Both the position numbers and the translations under genes were made by a program. This document shows positions 44,292-52,401 of a stretch of DNA of 64,000 nt, piece by piece (within the stretch, counting starts at the first letter, position 1; the number at the start of each line of letters is the position of its first letter). The stretch spans positions 310,001 to 374,000 of the forward strand of contig NZ_JACIVH010000042.1 of assembly GCF_014145615.1 (NCBI RefSeq), read 5' to 3'. The DNA comes from Limosilactobacillus balticus. Its GTDB lineage: Bacteria; Bacillota; Bacilli; Lactobacillales; Lactobacillaceae. The notes beneath the pieces were generated by a model. It ran no database searches and was not told the DNA's origin. It saw only the letters and a program-made list of their open reading frames with translations.

Positions 44292-44924
44292 ATGACAACT
44301 CTTCTTTTAATCCGTCATGGTGAAACTTATGCGAATCAGCTAAATTATATTCAGGGAACGCTAAATAATAGGCTTGCAACACTAACAGAGCAGGGCATTG
44401 CAGATGCAAAAGCCTATCAAGAAGTGTTAAAGCATAACCAAATTGATTTTGCTTACACTAGTCCGTTAAAAAGAGCATTAGTAACCAGTAAAATCATTTG
44501 TAATCACACCAATATTAATGTGCGGGTTGATTCACGACTGTCAGAAATCTCATATGGACAGTGGAACGGAACGGCGATTGCTGATTTGAAAAGGCAGTAC
44601 ACAACATATTTTGATTCGGAAACCAATGATGTTTATCCGCACTCGATTGAAATCAACAATGGTGAAAGCTTCGCACATGCACGGAAGAGAATCTGGACGT
44701 TTGTTACTGAAATTTCACGAGAATATCCTAGTCAAACAATCTTAGTTGTGACACACGGCTGGGTAATCAAAAATATTATCTCTTTGTGTTTGAATAACAC
44801 AGACGGTGCTGCTTTTAAGAATCCGCGAAATTTGAGTGTGAGTAAAATTCAAGTTGATCCGGTGACTGGAAAGCAGAAGGTATGTTATTATAACAGGCCA
44901 CTTAAAGGAATTGGTAAATTATGA
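44292..44924 (+). CDS. Histidine phosphatase, possible alpha-ribazole phosphatase
   Basis: A 210-residue member of the phosphoglycerate mutase/CobC superfamily. The catalytic motif LLIRHGETYANQ lies near residue 4, EISYGQWNG in the middle and VVTHGWVIKNI near residue 155, giving the two catalytic histidines. CobC removes phosphate in the nucleotide-loop branch of cobalamin synthesis. Its position between pdu and cbi suggests that job, but many relatives act on other phosphates. The ATG at 44292 follows AGGTGATAG. It overlaps the next gene by four bases (ATGA). Confidence 0.7.
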   Translation: MTTLLLIRHGETYANQLNYIQGTLNNRLATLTEQGIADAKAYQEVLKHNQIDFAYTSPLKRALVTSKIICNHTNINVRVDSRLSEISYGQWNGTAIADLKRQYTTYFDSETNDVYPHSIEINNGESFAHARKRIWTFVTEISREYPSQTILVVTHGWVIKNIISLCLNNTDGAAFKNPRNLSVSKIQVDPVTGKQKVCYYNRPLKGIGKL

Positions 44925-45481
44925 ATCTTTTGGCAGTCCTAATGATTTTTATCGGGTTGAACATTGATACTTTCATTGCCCTGTTATTCGTTTTACGAAA
45001 CTATAACTATCGATTGCCAATTATTGCTTTTGTTACAGCAACGATTACGTTATGGATTTTAGGGGTGGTGTTAGGAAAAGGTTTAGCAGCGCTTTTCCCT
45101 GACTGGATTACGGGCTTTATGGGAATCGTTTTAATTTTTCTAGCAGTATTCGGTCAAAATGACGATGATAATGAGAATATTAACACTGGCTTTATATCAT
45201 TATTCTTGTTTTGTTTAAGCCTTGGCGGTGATAACTTAGCCGTTTATATTCCTTGGGCGGTAAATTTATCGTGGCTGGAAATACTCCAGATTGGAATAAT
45301 TTTTACAATTTGTTCAGTTATCCTTATCTTATTAGGGAAAACAATTGTTTCATTTGGTCCGATTGCAGGATTATTAGAAAAATATGGTAATTATGGAAGT
45401 AAGATTGTATATGTTTTAGCAGGATTATATATAATTTGGAATAGTCATTTAATAAATCACTTGTGTATATTGATTAGTTAA
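44921..45481 (+). CDS. CadD-family (LysE superfamily) membrane protein
   Basis: A 186-residue protein with five to six hydrophobic segments. The family signature is present in FIGLNIDTFIALLF near the start and SLGGDNLAVYIPW in the middle. CadD members confer cadmium resistance, and related carriers export other cations or amino acids. It overlaps the histidine phosphatase gene, so the two form an operon within the cobalamin island, where a role with cobalt or a similar metal is a reasonable but untested idea. It overlaps the end of pduV by eight bases. Confidence 0.75.
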   Translation: MNLLAVLMIFIGLNIDTFIALLFVLRNYNYRLPIIAFVTATITLWILGVVLGKGLAALFPDWITGFMGIVLIFLAVFGQNDDDNENINTGFISLFLFCLSLGGDNLAVYIPWAVNLSWLEILQIGIIFTICSVILILLGKTIVSFGPIAGLLEKYGNYGSKIVYVLAGLYIIWNSHLINHLCILIS

Positions 45482-45902
45482 GTTCTGCAAGCAATTTATC
45501 GATATTGATATTTTTAACGGCGGAGATGGGGATAACCTTTTTGACTCCGGCACTAAGCAATAGTTTTTTTGAATATTCAATATCAGCTGGGTCATTTACC
45601 AAATCAATTTTAGTAATAACGCCGATTGTTGGCTTACTAAACATTGAGCAGAAACCAGCAGGGAAAACCAATCGCTTATCAACAACACTTTGTAATAAAA
45701 CCACGATATCCGCATCCATTGAAGTTACACGGAGCGTGCTCATCATATTGTGGTGTTCCATGTATTCACCTGGTGTATCAATGATATTTGAAGTGAACTC
45801 AACAGCTTGCGTTTTGTTATATCTAATTTGCTGATGTTCTAAACGTTGGGTAAGTGTTGTTTTTCCACAAGCGATTGCACCAATAAACATAGTCCTTTTC
45901 AT
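45474..45902 (-). CDS. pduV: Microcompartment-associated GTPase PduV (EutP family)
   Basis: A 142-residue small P-loop protein with GAIACGKTTL at residues 8-17, the switch-like NIIDTPGEYMEH, and ITKIDLVNDPAD (the NKxD-equivalent). Salmonella PduV sits on the outside of the compartment and interacts with PduU. Here it is on the opposite strand, convergent with the CadD-like gene and outside the main operon, so it has its own promoter to its right. ATG at 45902 has GGAGGC upstream. Confidence 0.88.
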   Translation of the reverse strand: MKRTMFIGAIACGKTTLTQRLEHQQIRYNKTQAVEFTSNIIDTPGEYMEHHNMMSTLRVTSMDADIVVLLQSVVDKRLVFPAGFCSMFSKPTIGVITKIDLVNDPADIEYSKKLLLSAGVKKVIPISAVKNINIDKLLAELN

Positions 45903-46009
45903 GTTACTGCCTCCGGTAAATTCTATAAAATTATACTATTTAACTGTATTATAATAAAAGCGGTTACATATAGCCATGGAATATTAAATAATTAAGTGAG
46001 GAATACAAA

Positions 46010-46459
46010 ATGTTAACGGCACATGTAGTTTATGCCACAATGACTGGCAATAATGAGGAAGTTGCAAATATTGTTTGTGATAGTTTAACGAAATTAAATG
46101 TAAAAGTGATTGAGTCAGAGATTTCTCAGACGGACGTTACTGAGTTTGCCAAGGCCGATATTTTAGTTGTATGCGCATATACATATGACGAAGGCGCAAT
46201 GCCCGAAGAGGGACTAGATTTTTATGATGACCTCCAGGAAACGGATTTGACGGGCAAGGTCTATGGAGTTGCAGGCTCAGGCGATAAATTTTATGGTGAA
46301 TATTTTAATACAACCGTTGATCACTTTGATGAAGCATTTAAAAAGGCAGGGGCAACATCAGGGGCTGAAAAAGTGAAGATCGATTTAGAGCCTTATGAAG
46401 AAGATATTGAACGCTTAAATACATTTGCAAAAGGATTGGTTGAAACTGCGACTAAGTAA
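46010..46459 (+). CDS. Flavodoxin
   Basis: A 149-residue short-chain flavodoxin. The FMN phosphate loop is VVYATMTGNNEEVAN, and the later loops are CAYTYDEGAMPEEGLDFYDDL and GVAGSGDKFYGEYF. It carries one or two electrons at low potential. It lies between pduV and the FMN reductase fusion and next to two adenosyltransferase genes, so it may reduce cob(II)alamin for adenosylation, as flavodoxin does in Salmonella. A TATAAT at 45950-45955 may be its promoter; GTGAGG precedes the ATG. Confidence 0.9.
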   Translation: MLTAHVVYATMTGNNEEVANIVCDSLTKLNVKVIESEISQTDVTEFAKADILVVCAYTYDEGAMPEEGLDFYDDLQETDLTGKVYGVAGSGDKFYGEYFNTTVDHFDEAFKKAGATSGAEKVKIDLEPYEEDIERLNTFAKGLVETATK

Positions 46460-46482
46460 GTAGTTTGAAAGGAATGGTTATA

Positions 46483-47322
46483 ATGGCAAGAGTTGGGGTA
46501 TTAATTGGTAGCTTAAGTAAAGATTCATACAGTCGAAAGGTAGCTGATTATTTTACTGCTCTTCCTACTAGTCTTGAGTTTGTAGAGTTGAATTACTCAA
46601 TATTACCGTTCTATAATCCGGATTTAGAAAAAAAGCCGCCAATCGAATGGCAAGCATTTAGAAAAGCAACAGATAGTGTTGACGCATTATTAATTGTGAC
46701 GCAGGAGTATAATTATTCGATTCCAGGGGGATTGAAAAATGCATTGGATGTTCTTTCAGTTCCTTCGCCCAACCAGCATTTGATAGGAAAACCGGTATTA
46801 GCAATGACTGATTCTGCAGGCGAAAAGGGGGGTATTATTGCTAATGCACACCTTCACCAGGTATTACGGTACTTGGGGATGAGGGTAATGAATTGTACAA
46901 TTGCGATAGGTAATGTTCAATCAGTCTTCAAGGATGGCCGTAATCATGATGCAAAACTTGCAAGCCGTTTAGCTCAGGATATTAAAGATTTTGCCCAATT
47001 TATCGGTGAGAGTAACTTGCCTTATCAAGCATGTATTGATATGGGGCATAATTTCTGCTATTCACCAAATGAATTGGCATTACTAGATGGTTCAGGAACT
47101 AAGATTGCGACAATCACATTGGATAATTCAGAGGGAAAACCGGTAGTGATTGAGGAAGTTACGGTGGCTCCTGAATGTCGCGGCCAAGGACTCGCAAACA
47201 AGATAATGACAACGCTAATGTGGCTTGTTGAAGGAGCGGACCGCCAAGTAAAGGCTAACTGTCCATTTGCTAAAAGCTATTTAGAAACACATCCACAATT
47301 TCAAAATATTTTTGTAAAGTAA
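46483..47322 (+). CDS. NADPH-dependent FMN reductase fused to a GNAT-like domain
   Basis: A 279-residue two-domain protein. Residues 1-180 form an NADPH-dependent FMN reductase: VLIGSLSKDSYSRKVADYF binds the flavin phosphate, and TQEYNYSIPGGLKNALDVLS is the family hallmark. Residues about 195-279 resemble the small YjdJ-type N-acetyltransferase: EEVTVAPECRGQGLANKIM (acyl-CoA loop RGQGLA at 233-238) and NCPFAKSYLETHP with Cys260. The ATG at 46483 has GAAAGGA upstream. It is 23 bases after the flavodoxin gene, so the reductase could recharge that flavodoxin. Confidence 0.85.
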   Translation: MARVGVLIGSLSKDSYSRKVADYFTALPTSLEFVELNYSILPFYNPDLEKKPPIEWQAFRKATDSVDALLIVTQEYNYSIPGGLKNALDVLSVPSPNQHLIGKPVLAMTDSAGEKGGIIANAHLHQVLRYLGMRVMNCTIAIGNVQSVFKDGRNHDAKLASRLAQDIKDFAQFIGESNLPYQACIDMGHNFCYSPNELALLDGSGTKIATITLDNSEGKPVVIEEVTVAPECRGQGLANKIMTTLMWLVEGADRQVKANCPFAKSYLETHPQFQNIFVK

Positions 47323-47323
47323 A

Positions 47324-47372
47324 AGAGAAACTACACTCAGATTAATTCTGAAGTGTAATTTCTCTTTTTTTG
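47324..47372 (+). terminator. Terminator after the FMN reductase fusion
   Basis: 47324-47341 pairs with 47347-47365 with a few mismatches, followed by a run of seven T residues. Confidence 0.8.
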
Positions 47373-47379
47373 TGGGGGG

Positions 47380-47946
47380 CTAGTGAAACACGTCTTTGCT
47401 GTTGCGGTAGAGTACGTCCTGTTTTTGATCAAGATAGTTGGCATATCGAGCTGCCGCAAAGAAGTAATCAGAAAGGCGGTTAATAAAGGTTAACACGTCT
47501 TGGTTTATTTCTTCTTCCTGCATCAATAGAACAATGCGTCTTTCTGCACGACGAGTAGTTGTTCGCGCAACATGAAGTGCAGAAGCTGCCTGACTGCCGC
47601 CCGGAAGGATAAACTTTTTTACTGCTGGAACTATTTCTGTGTAAGTGTCAATTTTTTGTTCAAGCCAAGCTGTTGGCTCTTTTTGATGAAATTCAAATGA
47701 ATGTCGTTCGTCTTCAGCAGGAGTCGCTAAATCGTGCCCGCAATCAAATAACAGTTGTTGTAGTTCTTCTAGTTCATTAGATAACTTTGCTGTTTGCGGG
47801 GTTAAAAGTGATCTAGTATAACCGACCCATGAATTAAGCTCATCGATTTCTCCATATGCCTCAACACGTGGATCACTCTTGAAGAGGATTTGCTTTCCGA
47901 TGATCCTTGTTTGACCCTTGTCGCCATTCTTGGTGTAGATTTTCAT
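47380..47946 (-). CDS. Second PduO-type corrinoid adenosyltransferase
   Basis: A 188-residue ATP:cob(I)alamin adenosyltransferase of the PduO family: MKIYTKNGDKGQTRIIG at the start, and FILPGGSQAASALHVARTTTRRAERRIV at the corrin site. It differs from PduO at 38072-38659 at many positions; for example the second has RTTTRRAERR where the first has RTICRRAERL. The ATG at 47946 has AAAGGA upstream. It is divergent from cobD and so is separately expressed, possibly for housekeeping or de novo cobalamin synthesis, as CobA is in Salmonella. Confidence 0.93.
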   Translation of the reverse strand: MKIYTKNGDKGQTRIIGKQILFKSDPRVEAYGEIDELNSWVGYTRSLLTPQTAKLSNELEELQQLLFDCGHDLATPAEDERHSFEFHQKEPTAWLEQKIDTYTEIVPAVKKFILPGGSQAASALHVARTTTRRAERRIVLLMQEEEINQDVLTFINRLSDYFFAAARYANYLDQKQDVLYRNSKDVFH

Positions 47947-48303
47947 TTGACTTAATCCTTTCACTATTTTGCTCTAATTTTACTACTTAAACAATAATGA
48001 GTCGGCTAATTTTACAATAATCGACTAAATAATACTAAAAGCAGCTAAAAAACTCAAAAATATAATGCTATCACATCGAAATAAAAGGGTAGTTAACGGA
48101 AATTACAAAAATATACTAATAGCTTTACGAAAAAAGACAAAAATGAGGACTACAAGAAACTAATAATTATTTTTTCTTAACTAATCCAAATATGATTAAT
48201 CTTTCTTTGTCATATATGTTGTTAACTATTGAACTTGTTAAACGAACATCGTAATCTAATTAGCGTATAAGAAAACGCTTACTATAGAACTGGCGGTGGT
48301 ATT
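47947..48303. other. Divergent intergenic region between the adenosyltransferase and cobD
   Basis: About 350 bases of very AT-rich DNA with no supported gene. It holds the two divergent promoter regions. I searched for a cobalamin riboswitch and did not see the B12-box GCCACTG core or its complement. TTGTTAA occurs twice 16 bases apart (48219-48225 and 48235-48241), close to the predicted cobD promoter. Confidence 0.7.
48235..48283 (+). promoter_or_regulatory. Predicted cbi operon promoter with downstream cre site
   Basis: TTGTTA at 48235-48240 and TAATTA at 48257-48262 have a 16-base spacer. AGAAAACGCTTACT at 48270-48283 is a cre-like site on the minus strand (AGTAAGCGTTTTCT), close to the lacS site. 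It would lie at about the transcription start and 20 bases before the cobD GTG. A roadblock or repressor role for CcpA is inferred. Confidence 0.5.
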
Positions 48304-49392
48304 GTGAGTAAAATTCATCATGGCGGAAATATTGAGGAAGTAGCGGAAAAATTAAACGTCCCTGTTGAAGAGATAAAGGATTTTAGCGCAAATATTAATC
48401 CACTAGGTTTTCCTTCTGACCTTTGGAATGTATTAGTACAGTCATTTGCTAATATCGAAGTATACCCTAACCCAAAGTATCCTGGATTGAAAAAAGCAAT
48501 TGCAGGACAGCTTGATGTAGATGCAGATGATGTGTTTGTTGGAAATGGCGCTACTGAAATATTGGATGAAGCTATTAGGGCTGAAAAAGCGACTGATGCA
48601 TTAATATTAGCACCAACATTTGGCGAATATGAGCGTTTATTTAAGCGGACGGGAGTAAAAGTCCACCATTATCAGTTACAAGAGAAGAATGATTTTACTC
48701 TTAAGATGAACAACCTTCTTGATTTGCTGAGGGCTCATCATGAAATAACCGTCATTTGTTTAACTAGTCCTAATAATCCTACCGGTCAGATAATTTCCCC
48801 TAAAGGTTTAAGGATGCTTACCAATTTTTGTAATAAGCATCATCGATTGTTAATTTTAGACGAATCTTTTATCGATTTGACAGTTGGTAGCCAGCCAAGC
48901 TTTGTTACCGAGTTGACGGATCAAGACCGAGTATACATTGTTTGTGCTGCAACTAAGTTCTTTGCAATACCGGGATTAAGGCTAGGCTATGGAATTACAA
49001 AAAATGATAAGTTGAAATCATTAATAAAAGTCCAAGAAAATACATGGTCAGTTAATGGAATCGCTGATGTATTTGGCCAAAATATGTTTAGGGCTAAGAG
49101 ATACATAGAGTTAACTCATCAATGGCTGGATGTACAGCAACCGGCGTTATATGAAGCACTTAGAAAGATTAAAGCAATAAAAGTCTTTCCTAGTGTTACT
49201 AATTTCTTCCTGTTCAAGTGCTCTGATCCGGACTTAAGAGAGAAGTTAATAAGGCAACGGATTTTAATTCGTCAATGTGACGACTATGAAGGACTTGGAT
49301 CAGAATATTATCGAGTGGCAGTAAAAGGTCCGCAGGATAATGTATTACTTGTGAATACGCTAAAGAAAGTTTTAGGGCGTGATGAACGATGA
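48304..49392 (+). CDS. cobD: L-threonine-O-3-phosphate decarboxylase
   Basis: It makes (R)-1-amino-2-propanol phosphate, the linker between corrin ring and nucleotide loop. The 362-residue PLP enzyme of the aminotransferase fold has FSANINPLGFP at residues 27-37, NNPTG at 157-161, DESF at 186-189 and Lys218 in CAATKFFAIPGLRLGYG. The start is GTG at 48304 with GGCGGTGG upstream. It is the first gene of the cbi operon and overlaps cbiA by four bases. Histidinol phosphate aminotransferase is the close relative to exclude. Confidence 0.92.
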   Translation: MSKIHHGGNIEEVAEKLNVPVEEIKDFSANINPLGFPSDLWNVLVQSFANIEVYPNPKYPGLKKAIAGQLDVDADDVFVGNGATEILDEAIRAEKATDALILAPTFGEYERLFKRTGVKVHHYQLQEKNDFTLKMNNLLDLLRAHHEITVICLTSPNNPTGQIISPKGLRMLTNFCNKHHRLLILDESFIDLTVGSQPSFVTELTDQDRVYIVCAATKFFAIPGLRLGYGITKNDKLKSLIKVQENTWSVNGIADVFGQNMFRAKRYIELTHQWLDVQQPALYEALRKIKAIKVFPSVTNFFLFKCSDPDLREKLIRQRILIRQCDDYEGLGSEYYRVAVKGPQDNVLLVNTLKKVLGRDER

Positions 49393-50753
49393 AAAAAGTT
49401 TTGATTGCAGGGGTAACAAGTGGTTCAGGCAAAACGACAGCAGTTCTTGGAATATTAAAAGCATTGAACGACCAGTATAAAATTCAATCATATAAAGTAG
49501 GGCCTGATTATGTTGATACAAAATTTCATACTAGAATAACTAAACGTCCCGCACGTAATCTTGATAATTATCTCGTACCTGAACCAGCAACGTTAAATTA
49601 TTTATTCACAGCTGATACAAAAGGGATTGATTTAGGAATTGTTGAAGGCGTTATGGGATTATATGACGGACTTGGGACAGATAAAGATGCTTATTCGACT
49701 GCTAGTATCGCCAAACAATTAAATATTCCAGTTATTTTAGTAATTAATGCGCGTGCTACTTCTACTTCAGCCGCAGCAATCTTAAAGGGATTTATCGAGT
49801 TTGATCCTGCTGTACCGATAAAGGGAGTCATTATTAATAATGTAATGAGCAAAAATCATTATGAACTGATTGCAGGAGCGATTCATCGATACTTGAACTT
49901 ACCGGTTTTAGGTTACCTACCGCATAATGAAGTATTGAGTTTACCATCACGCCAGTTAGGATTAGTTCCAGATGATGAGCTGCCAAATATTGATAAAAAA
50001 ATTTTATTAATAGCAGAAGAAGTTAAGAAACATATTGATCTTGAGCAATTAGTTGAAATTGCCCGACCGCTTACTAATGTTTATCGCAATCCTTTTTCCA
50101 AAATAAGGGTAAAACTCCGGTTGGGCCTCGCTAAGGATAAGGCGTTTAACTTCTACTATGCGGATAACTTAAGCTTGCTTAAAAAAGCGGGTGTTGAATT
50201 AGTTCCGTTTAGCCCTCTTAAAGACAAGAAGCTTCCTAATGTGGACGCTTTGTATATTGGAGGCGGCTACCCAGAAGAGTTTGCTGCCCAGCTGGCCGCA
50301 AATGTAGCAATGAAAAACGAAATAATGGCATTTTCTCAAGCCCAAAAGCCAATTTATGCTGAGTGTGGCGGCCTGATGTACTTGGGAAAAACATTACGAG
50401 AAGAGAATAAGAATTACTCAATGATTGGGATTTTTAATGGTGAGAGTCAAATGACCTCGCGTTTAAAGAAATTTGGCTATTGTGTTGCCTATCCTAAACA
50501 AGATTGCTTGCTAGGAAACAAGGGACAAAAAATTATTGGACATGAATTCCACCATTCTACGTTTACACCCCTAGATAAGCATCTAACTTCAGTTCTCAAT
50601 ATGCAAAAAATTCGGGATAACAAGATAGTGGATGCATGGGATGGTGGATATCAAGTAAGAAGAACGTTTGCTAGCTACCATCACGTTCATTTCTATCAAA
50701 ATCAGCAATTATTTATTCAATTTTTGCGCAATTTAGGAGCTGAAATGCAATGA
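49389..50753 (+). CDS. cbiA: Cobyrinic acid a,c-diamide synthase
   Basis: It amidates side chains a and c of cobyrinic acid with glutamine and ATP. The 454-residue enzyme has a P-loop GVTSGSGKTT at residues 8-17 and a C-terminal class I amidotransferase domain with IGGGYPEEFA near 290 and catalytic Cys326 in YAECGGLMYLG. It overlaps cobD by four bases (ATGA) and cbiB by four bases, so the three are coupled. Confidence 0.96.
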   Translation: MKKVLIAGVTSGSGKTTAVLGILKALNDQYKIQSYKVGPDYVDTKFHTRITKRPARNLDNYLVPEPATLNYLFTADTKGIDLGIVEGVMGLYDGLGTDKDAYSTASIAKQLNIPVILVINARATSTSAAAILKGFIEFDPAVPIKGVIINNVMSKNHYELIAGAIHRYLNLPVLGYLPHNEVLSLPSRQLGLVPDDELPNIDKKILLIAEEVKKHIDLEQLVEIARPLTNVYRNPFSKIRVKLRLGLAKDKAFNFYYADNLSLLKKAGVELVPFSPLKDKKLPNVDALYIGGGYPEEFAAQLAANVAMKNEIMAFSQAQKPIYAECGGLMYLGKTLREENKNYSMIGIFNGESQMTSRLKKFGYCVAYPKQDCLLGNKGQKIIGHEFHHSTFTPLDKHLTSVLNMQKIRDNKIVDAWDGGYQVRRTFASYHHVHFYQNQQLFIQFLRNLGAEMQ

Positions 50754-51709
50754 ACATTGTAATTATAGTGTTGCTCGCGTTTGTCCTCGATCTTTTGATT
50801 GGTGATCCTCATCCTTGGCCACACCCAGTAAAAGCAATTGGACGATTAATCGCAGTGTTAACAAAGAAGTTTAATAAGCCGGAGTATTCTAGGAAAAAGC
50901 GTAAATACTTAGGCGTAGCAACATGGCTGATTACGGTCGGTGGCACTGGTCTTGGAGCCTATGTCGTAATGCAATTAGCAATGTTTAATTACTATTTATA
51001 CATGATTGTAGGGACATACTTAAGTTACACTTGTTTGTCTGCTCGGCAATTAGCAATTGAAGCAGAAAAAATAATGAAAAGTCTTAAGCAGGGAAACCTC
51101 AAAAAAGCGCGTTACCAAGTAGGCATGATTGTTGGTCGTGATACCGAGAATTTAAGTGCTGAAGAAGTTACTAAAGCGACAATTGAGACGGTTGCCGAAA
51201 ATACGAGTGACGGTGTGGTCGCCCCACTGCTGTTTTTAGTTATCGGCGGGCCGGTTCTCGGATTAATGTATAAAGCAATTAATACGCTAGATTCGATGGT
51301 TGGATATAGAAATGAAAAGTATCGGGATTTTGGTGAATTTTCCGCTAAGGTGGATGACATCGCAAACTACATCCCAGCCCGATTAACGTGGCTTTTCCTA
51401 ATAATCAGCAGTTGGATACTTCGTGATGATACTAGCGAAGCAATTGCAGTCGGTAAAAGAGATTGTGAGAAGCATTTAAGTCCCAATAGCGCATTTAGTG
51501 AGGCGGTAGTAGCAGGAGCACTTCATCTTCAGCTGGGCGGCCCGCACTATTACTTTGGCGAGTTAGTAAAAAAGCCATATATTGGAAATAATCATCTAGT
51601 AGTTGCGGCTAACTGGCATTTAAGTCGGACGATTACGATGTTATATATGGCATCATTGCTTAGCTTAGGATGTTTTGAACTTATTAGATTATTAATTGTT
51701 TGGAAGTGA
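50750..51709 (+). CDS. cbiB: Adenosylcobinamide-phosphate synthase
   Basis: A 319-residue membrane protein with four to five hydrophobic segments. The start has the signature LDLLIGDPHPWPHPVKAIGRLI, and TIETVAENTSDGVVAPL lies near residue 140. It joins adenosylcobyric acid to the aminopropanol phosphate made by CobD. It sits at the membrane, and the gene overlaps cbiA. Confidence 0.95.
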   Translation: MNIVIIVLLAFVLDLLIGDPHPWPHPVKAIGRLIAVLTKKFNKPEYSRKKRKYLGVATWLITVGGTGLGAYVVMQLAMFNYYLYMIVGTYLSYTCLSARQLAIEAEKIMKSLKQGNLKKARYQVGMIVGRDTENLSAEEVTKATIETVAENTSDGVVAPLLFLVIGGPVLGLMYKAINTLDSMVGYRNEKYRDFGEFSAKVDDIANYIPARLTWLFLIISSWILRDDTSEAIAVGKRDCEKHLSPNSAFSEAVVAGALHLQLGGPHYYFGELVKKPYIGNNHLVVAANWHLSRTITMLYMASLLSLGCFELIRLLIVWK

Positions 51710-51714
51710 GAAGG

Positions 51715-52401
51715 ATGGAAAAAGAAAGTTATATTACAATTCCACATCAAATAACCGATAAGAGTTTTCAAATTATTCAAGAAGAGATTGAAAAGATAGA
51801 CCCTGATTATCGATTTGAGAATCAGTTACAGGAAGCAGTAATCAAACGGGCAATCCATACAACTGCTGATTTTGATTATTTAAGGAATTTGAAGTTTACC
51901 CATAATGTATTGGAAAAAATAAAAGGTGTCTTGATGAATCGGGGAGTTATCTATACTGATACTACCATGGCATTGTCGGGAATTAATAAGCGGCGATTGG
52001 ATAAACTTGGTGTGAGCTATCATTGTTTGATTCGTGATCCTCGGGTTATCGAAATGGCTAAAGAGAAGGGGATTACCCGTTCGATGGCCGCTGTTGAAGT
52101 AGCAGCTAATGATTCACGACAAAAAATATTTATTATTGGGAACGCACCAACTGCCCTTTGCAAAATCATTGAGATGGTCAATGAAAACCAATTGGAAACA
52201 GCAGCCGTAATTGGTGTGCCGGTTGGTTTTGTTGAGGCAGCTGAGAGTAAGCAGGCACTGTATGAATCAAATATTCCGGCAATTGCAGCACTCGGTAGAA
52301 AGGGTGGAAGTAATCTGGCTGCGGCACTGATTAATGCCGTAATGTACAACATGGATATTGAAAAGTTAGGTGATGAATATGGCCGTCACACCAAACAATA
52401 A
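51715..52401 (+). CDS. cbiC: Precorrin-8X/cobalt-precorrin-8 methylmutase
   Basis: It moves the methyl group from C-11 to C-12, giving cobyrinic acid. The 228-residue protein has MALSGINKRRLDKLG, IIGNAPTALCKIIEM, and GVPVGFVEAAESK, which are family hallmarks. The ATG at 51715 follows GGAAG. The 3' end overlaps cbiD by 23 bases, the largest overlap in the operon. Confidence 0.95.
   Translation: MEKESYITIPHQITDKSFQIIQEEIEKIDPDYRFENQLQEAVIKRAIHTTADFDYLRNLKFTHNVLEKIKGVLMNRGVIYTDTTMALSGINKRRLDKLGVSYHCLIRDPRVIEMAKEKGITRSMAAVEVAANDSRQKIFIIGNAPTALCKIIEMVNENQLETAAVIGVPVGFVEAAESKQALYESNIPAIAALGRKGGSNLAAALINAVMYNMDIEKLGDEYGRHTKQ

Noticed and set aside
47947-48303. Cobalamin riboswitch before cobD
   Set aside because: I looked for the B12-box core GCCACTG and its complement and for the paired stems; none is present. 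A covariance search could settle it.
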